DNA from: Apostichopus japonicus
Taxonomy: Eukaryota; Echinodermata; Holothuroidea; Aspidochirotida; Stichopodidae
Direction: 5' to 3'
Length of the DNA: 64,000 bases
Assembly (NCBI RefSeq): GCF_037975245.1
Contig: NC_092578.1
Coordinates: 7,837,501-7,901,500 of the forward strand
Every line of letters starts with the position of its first letter. Position 1 is the first letter of the stretch. Under the pieces are notes generated by a model, which worked only from the letters and a program-made list of their open reading frames with translations, did not search any database and was not told the origin of the DNA. The position numbers and the translations under genes were made by a program. Shown piece by piece: positions 60,052 to 64,000 of this stretch.

Positions 60052-61180
60052 AAGTCAATGACAGGCAAAAATGACACAACGTTAACGGAGGAGGTAATAT
60101 ACTACTAACTCCTTGACGAGATCCACATCTCTGTAGACTCCACGAGGATTATTCTGGCTAACCTTTTCTTTTTTCCAGACCCAAACGGTAGAATGACAAC
60201 CAAAACGTTGTATATAGTTCTGCTTGTAACAGCCTCGGGCTGCAGAATAGGATTAAACACACACACACAGAAGTCAATATATATATTTATAAATATATAC
60301 AAATGATAAGACTGTAACCAGACGACAGCGTATAAATAGGTCAGCGAAAAAACGATCGTTCCTGTGGAACAGCGAGACTGAAAACAAAGTATATATATAT
60401 ATATATATTTTGTTTTTGTTGAATATATGTTTTTTTCCCCTTTTTCCCCCTTATCTATATTCAAACTATATCTCAAGTGTTTCTCTACAAACAATTCTTT
60501 GCCCTATTCAAACTATGTTTTGATAGCAAAGCACTCCCGTGTATTACCCGATACGTGATTGTGTATTTATGTACACATTGTTACTCGGTCAGCTTCCAAC
60601 CGCTGCGGCTCGCGAATGAATAGTGCTAGTGCGGAGTGAGTGGTAGAGGTAGCCAGCTATTGCTACCTAGTAGCCTACTGTAAATGCGCACTACTATCAA
60701 CGGTGCAATGTACTCACTCGCTCGCTTGGAGAGTAAACACACACACACACACACAAGAGTGTAGCAGACCAGGGTATTATCTTCTCGAACATTGAATAAG
60801 CTCTCGAGGCTAAGCTTCATTAAACTTTCTCAATGGCATTGAAGTACAGGAGCATACCAACTACACAGGATTGTTGTTAGCCTAACGTATGTCTCTGTGG
60901 GGTAGAAGTTCTTGTGGTTTGGTCAAGCGAGTCGTTATTAGAGCCGAGAATGCTAGTAGGCGACTGGGCGGCGCCGACGTAGTGTTTGGTATTACCCATG
61001 TATTTAGCGAAACATCGTTTAGAGTTTGGCGAGACTATGCGGAAAATAGTGGCGCGTTTGTACTCGAGCAGCGGTTGGGGAAAAAGTGTCGCCCATGTCG
61101 CCAGGAGGCTGCTGTTAGTATATATGACCCAGTCAAATTTGTTAGTCATTAATTAAAAACATGTAAAGTTACAACGTGTT
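60052..61180 (-). promoter_or_regulatory. BAMBI: BAMBI 5' flank: 5' UTR and promoter region
   Basis: Sequence immediately upstream of the start codon. It includes TA and CA repeats (60381-60410, 60251-60269, 60738-60754) and a more GC-rich stretch at 60880-61130 that contains GGCGCC at 60970-60975, about 0.92 kb above the ATG. Open frames of 87 and 90 codons cross that stretch on opposite strands without recognisable products. No transcription start can be fixed. Confidence 0.45.
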
Positions 61181-64000
61181 ACCGAGTAGAAGAAAAAAAG
61201 CACCATAGGTTTACAAAGAATGACGTATTAATACTGACAAAGTAACACGTAACGGTCATGAAAATAATACTTTTTCTCACATAAAGAAAGAAACGCATTT
61301 TTTGGGGTTCAGATCTGAAGGAAACATTAAACATATATACTGCGGTTTATAAATAATCTTAACGCGTCAGCGCTTCCAGAACACCACGCCTTAAATACTT
61401 CGTTATCATTATCAATCAAGAGGTTGCATCCGCGGGGGAGGGGTGCCGGTTGGGGATAATTTTCAACAGTTAACTCTTAAAAAGTTCTGTAGGGGAGAAA
61501 ACGTATTCCTCCTTTATGAATATCTGCAGGAAACCCAATCAACGGTCAGATGTTAATGTCATACGGCCCGCACCAGTCACCCTCCACCCCAACACTCATC
61601 CACAGCGTCCCCATATCTATCCACGCCAATACACCCCAACACACTGCAGCGGGAGAGAGTATCTGTAAATGTTATGTAATGTTAGGGAAACGCGGCGTTC
61701 CTCCCTACAGGAATTCTATAAAAACCCAATCAACTACCAGATACTATTGTCACCCCCACTGACACCCCACCCCAATATATCATTCATCTGGTCATATTCA
61801 TGTAGATGGACGCAATTGTATTATAGTCTTTATATCTCTTTAACATATTAAATAAAAAACACATACAAAAAAACTTTAAGGTCGTTTAGAACCAAGGGCA
61901 TCCGTCCACAGGAAGGGTGGGGGTTGATAGAGGGTATCTGTCACACTGTTGAACTTTGCACGTAGGGTAACTCATACAAAGCCCTGCAAAGGAGGGGGCA
62001 AAAATATGTAGGAACCCCAAGTAACGGAGAGGTACTTGTTTGGGCCAGGTTTAGGCCAATAGTTGAAGACACTTACAAGGCGAATTCATTTGTTAAATGG
62101 GATGCAAATTAGACTACCGTACTGTTTGGATAACATGTAAAGGCCTAGTCATAGTCTATACAGTATAACCTATACTGAGTAGATGCCCAGTGAGTATAAA
62201 CAGGTCCAAATGTTAGTTTAGTTACCTCCAACGTACTTGTAACGTTCATACAGTATGTTGCTATTAGTAAACAAATGTATGCCCTACGGTGAGAATTTGT
62301 CTAAATTGTGAGTGCGCCCTCATTACCCGCCAATTATTATTATTTTTTTCTTAAACTGAAATCAGTAGTTTTATTGTAGTGATCTACCACTCTAACCAAG
62401 ATATTTTGGACACCCAGTCACATGTCATGGAAAATATCATTTAATTTAGCTCTTTGACATGAAAAAAATTTCAGGCCCAGAGACGACGAAAGTCAGGTTG
62501 TGCCCGGGTGGACAAATACGTAACTAGGCGATTTCCGCTCTTTATTTTGTCTTTAAGGTTTCTAATGAATATGAAAATGCTCTTTTGTATTTTCCCATGC
62601 ATATTTTGCAGGGCTCTTAATTGTCCCTTGACTCCGGGAGTGTATATCCTGCCCACATACCAACGTCCAGTGGTGCTGAAATGCGATCGTGGTGGCACCA
62701 CGCCCACACTGCTATAAATTGACTTTTATAAAAGAAAATCCCCACAAATCAATGTTGTGTTTGTAAAGACATACAGTAAACCGATATGGTCAGGCCATAG
62801 ACTACACAAGTATTATTTCCACGATAAATTCCACAAGAAGGCTCAGTTTTCCGCCTACATCATGATTTTTTTTTTTGAACTGTGAGAAAAGTTTGAAAAA
62901 GAAACAATTGGCCCAAAAAAAATCACTATTTGTGTACGAGACAGAGAATATTGGAATTTTGATCAATATTACAGGACAAGCCAAGGTTGGCAGGTTCAAC
63001 CGACACTGGTGATTAATTTGGCCATTACCCTCAATGATTAAAACTTTAGCACCGCTGAGCCCTCCGCCCTTCTTACACCCTACTCCACCTCGCCATCTCA
63101 AACCTGCATTGGGGTTAATGAGTCATTTATCTGGTGTCATTTTTTGTAACCGCGCGTACATATCTCTAAGGTTAGATTGAGAAGATTTACAATCAAGGAC
63201 GGTTATACTGTTACCTTTGTAAAATGTTTTCTGTTCCGTTCTTTTCAAATTATGATATATGCTATGTTTAAATCACTGAACACTGCGCTGTAGTAAGAGA
63301 TTATTTTATCGACTTTGTACGGAAAAATGCAGAATATATTGATCAAAATAGGAACACAATTTATAAAACTCAAAATTGTTTATAGCTCTTTCTAGTCACA
63401 ATCGTTCGTTATTGCTAGTAATTAATCGTTCATTTTTAATTTTGATATTTCATATATTTTTCACATATTTAACAGAAATATGGTTTATTTGACGTGACAA
63501 GTAAACAGTAAGGCGATGCTAATGACACGAAACAGCTGTTTATATTCAACAGAAAAAAGAAAAGCAGATGTTGCCGGGTGCACTATTATACAAAGCAAGA
63601 GCGCAAATGTTCAAATAAAGACACTTTCATTGAATGTTTTTTTTTTACAACTTAATATAAAGCTAAGTAGCGAACAATTAATGATTTCATTGGAGTCTAC
63701 ACTTGTCGTCGCCGAAACATGTTTACTTGTCAATATTAATCGTTAATAACGAAAAAAATAAATAATAATTACCGAGTAGAATTGCACATGCCTCAAAAGC
63801 CGACGCAACAAGCCGTATAATTATTTGAGAGAGGACGCTCATCTTATTTACTGAAACAATAAACGGGTACGCGTTCGCGAGATTCCGAAACGTGCTTAAA
63901 AGAGGGCACTCGTTCGTTTTTAATGAATATAAAATAAAACGGATAACATTCAGACAGAAGCGCTATTAAAATAGTGGGCAAATTGAAAAGTTGATGTCGG
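61181..64000. other. Upstream flank, no gene recognised
   Basis: Bases 61440-62030 hold two or three degenerate copies of a unit of about 190 bp (AAACCCAATCAAC with CAGATGTTAATGTCA or CAGATACTATTGTCA, and GGGAGAGAGTATCTGT). The rest is AT-rich unique sequence. An open frame at 62471-62707 (-) and others are unassigned. Confidence 0.5.

Noticed and set aside
60877-61152. Overlapping 87- and 90-codon frames upstream of BAMBI
   Set aside because: GC-richer flank is enough to explain them; neither product is recognised.
62471-62717. 78-codon (-) and 69-codon (+) frames
   Set aside because: No recognised motif, no neighbouring exon that would extend them; kept only as an unassigned note.

Overview
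This is animal nuclear DNA: AT-rich (roughly one third GC by eye), with GT-AG introns, long introns, microsatellites, minisatellites and small DNA transposons. Two protein-coding genes could be recognised by reading conserved exons and checking that splice phases join. Gene content plus repeat style (hAT-like MITEs, a Penelope-type hammerhead remnant, a tRNA-derived SINE) suggest a marine invertebrate deuterostome, most likely an echinoderm; the phylum is inference.

Positions 1-29,024, + strand: the 3' part of MED16 (Mediator subunit 16). Thirteen exons join in frame from 396 to a TGA at 29022-29024 and give the C-terminal 496 residues; the 5' exons lie left of the window. Its introns carry large minisatellites. 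Two of them touch splice sites: one amplifies the 5' splice site of the exon at 4483-4594, the other runs into the 3' splice site of the exon at 13116-13230. The intron after 7191 holds two copies of a 24-nt, phase 0/0 candidate microexon that looks like a duplicate of the end of the preceding exon.

Positions 29,025-33,940: convergent intergenic region with candidate poly(A) signals for both genes and a 32-bp minisatellite.

Positions 33,941-60,051, - strand: BAMBI, a TGF-beta pseudoreceptor. A signal-peptide exon (59949-60051), a ten-cysteine ectodomain exon (38600-38914) and a transmembrane/tail exon (33941-34497) join in frame to 324 residues. Intron 1 is 21 kb and contains TA-rich microsatellites, palindromes, a clean hAT MITE inside a tandem repeat, and several GGCGCC motifs, one fused to a CAGAC SMAD box 1.7 kb inside the intron.

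Positions 60,052-64,000: upstream flank of BAMBI, with no gene I can support.

The two genes are functionally unrelated neighbours (Mediator tail; BMP/TGF-beta signalling). I see no CRISPR, operon or other prokaryotic system. Most short open frames here are by-products of tandem repeats or chance.
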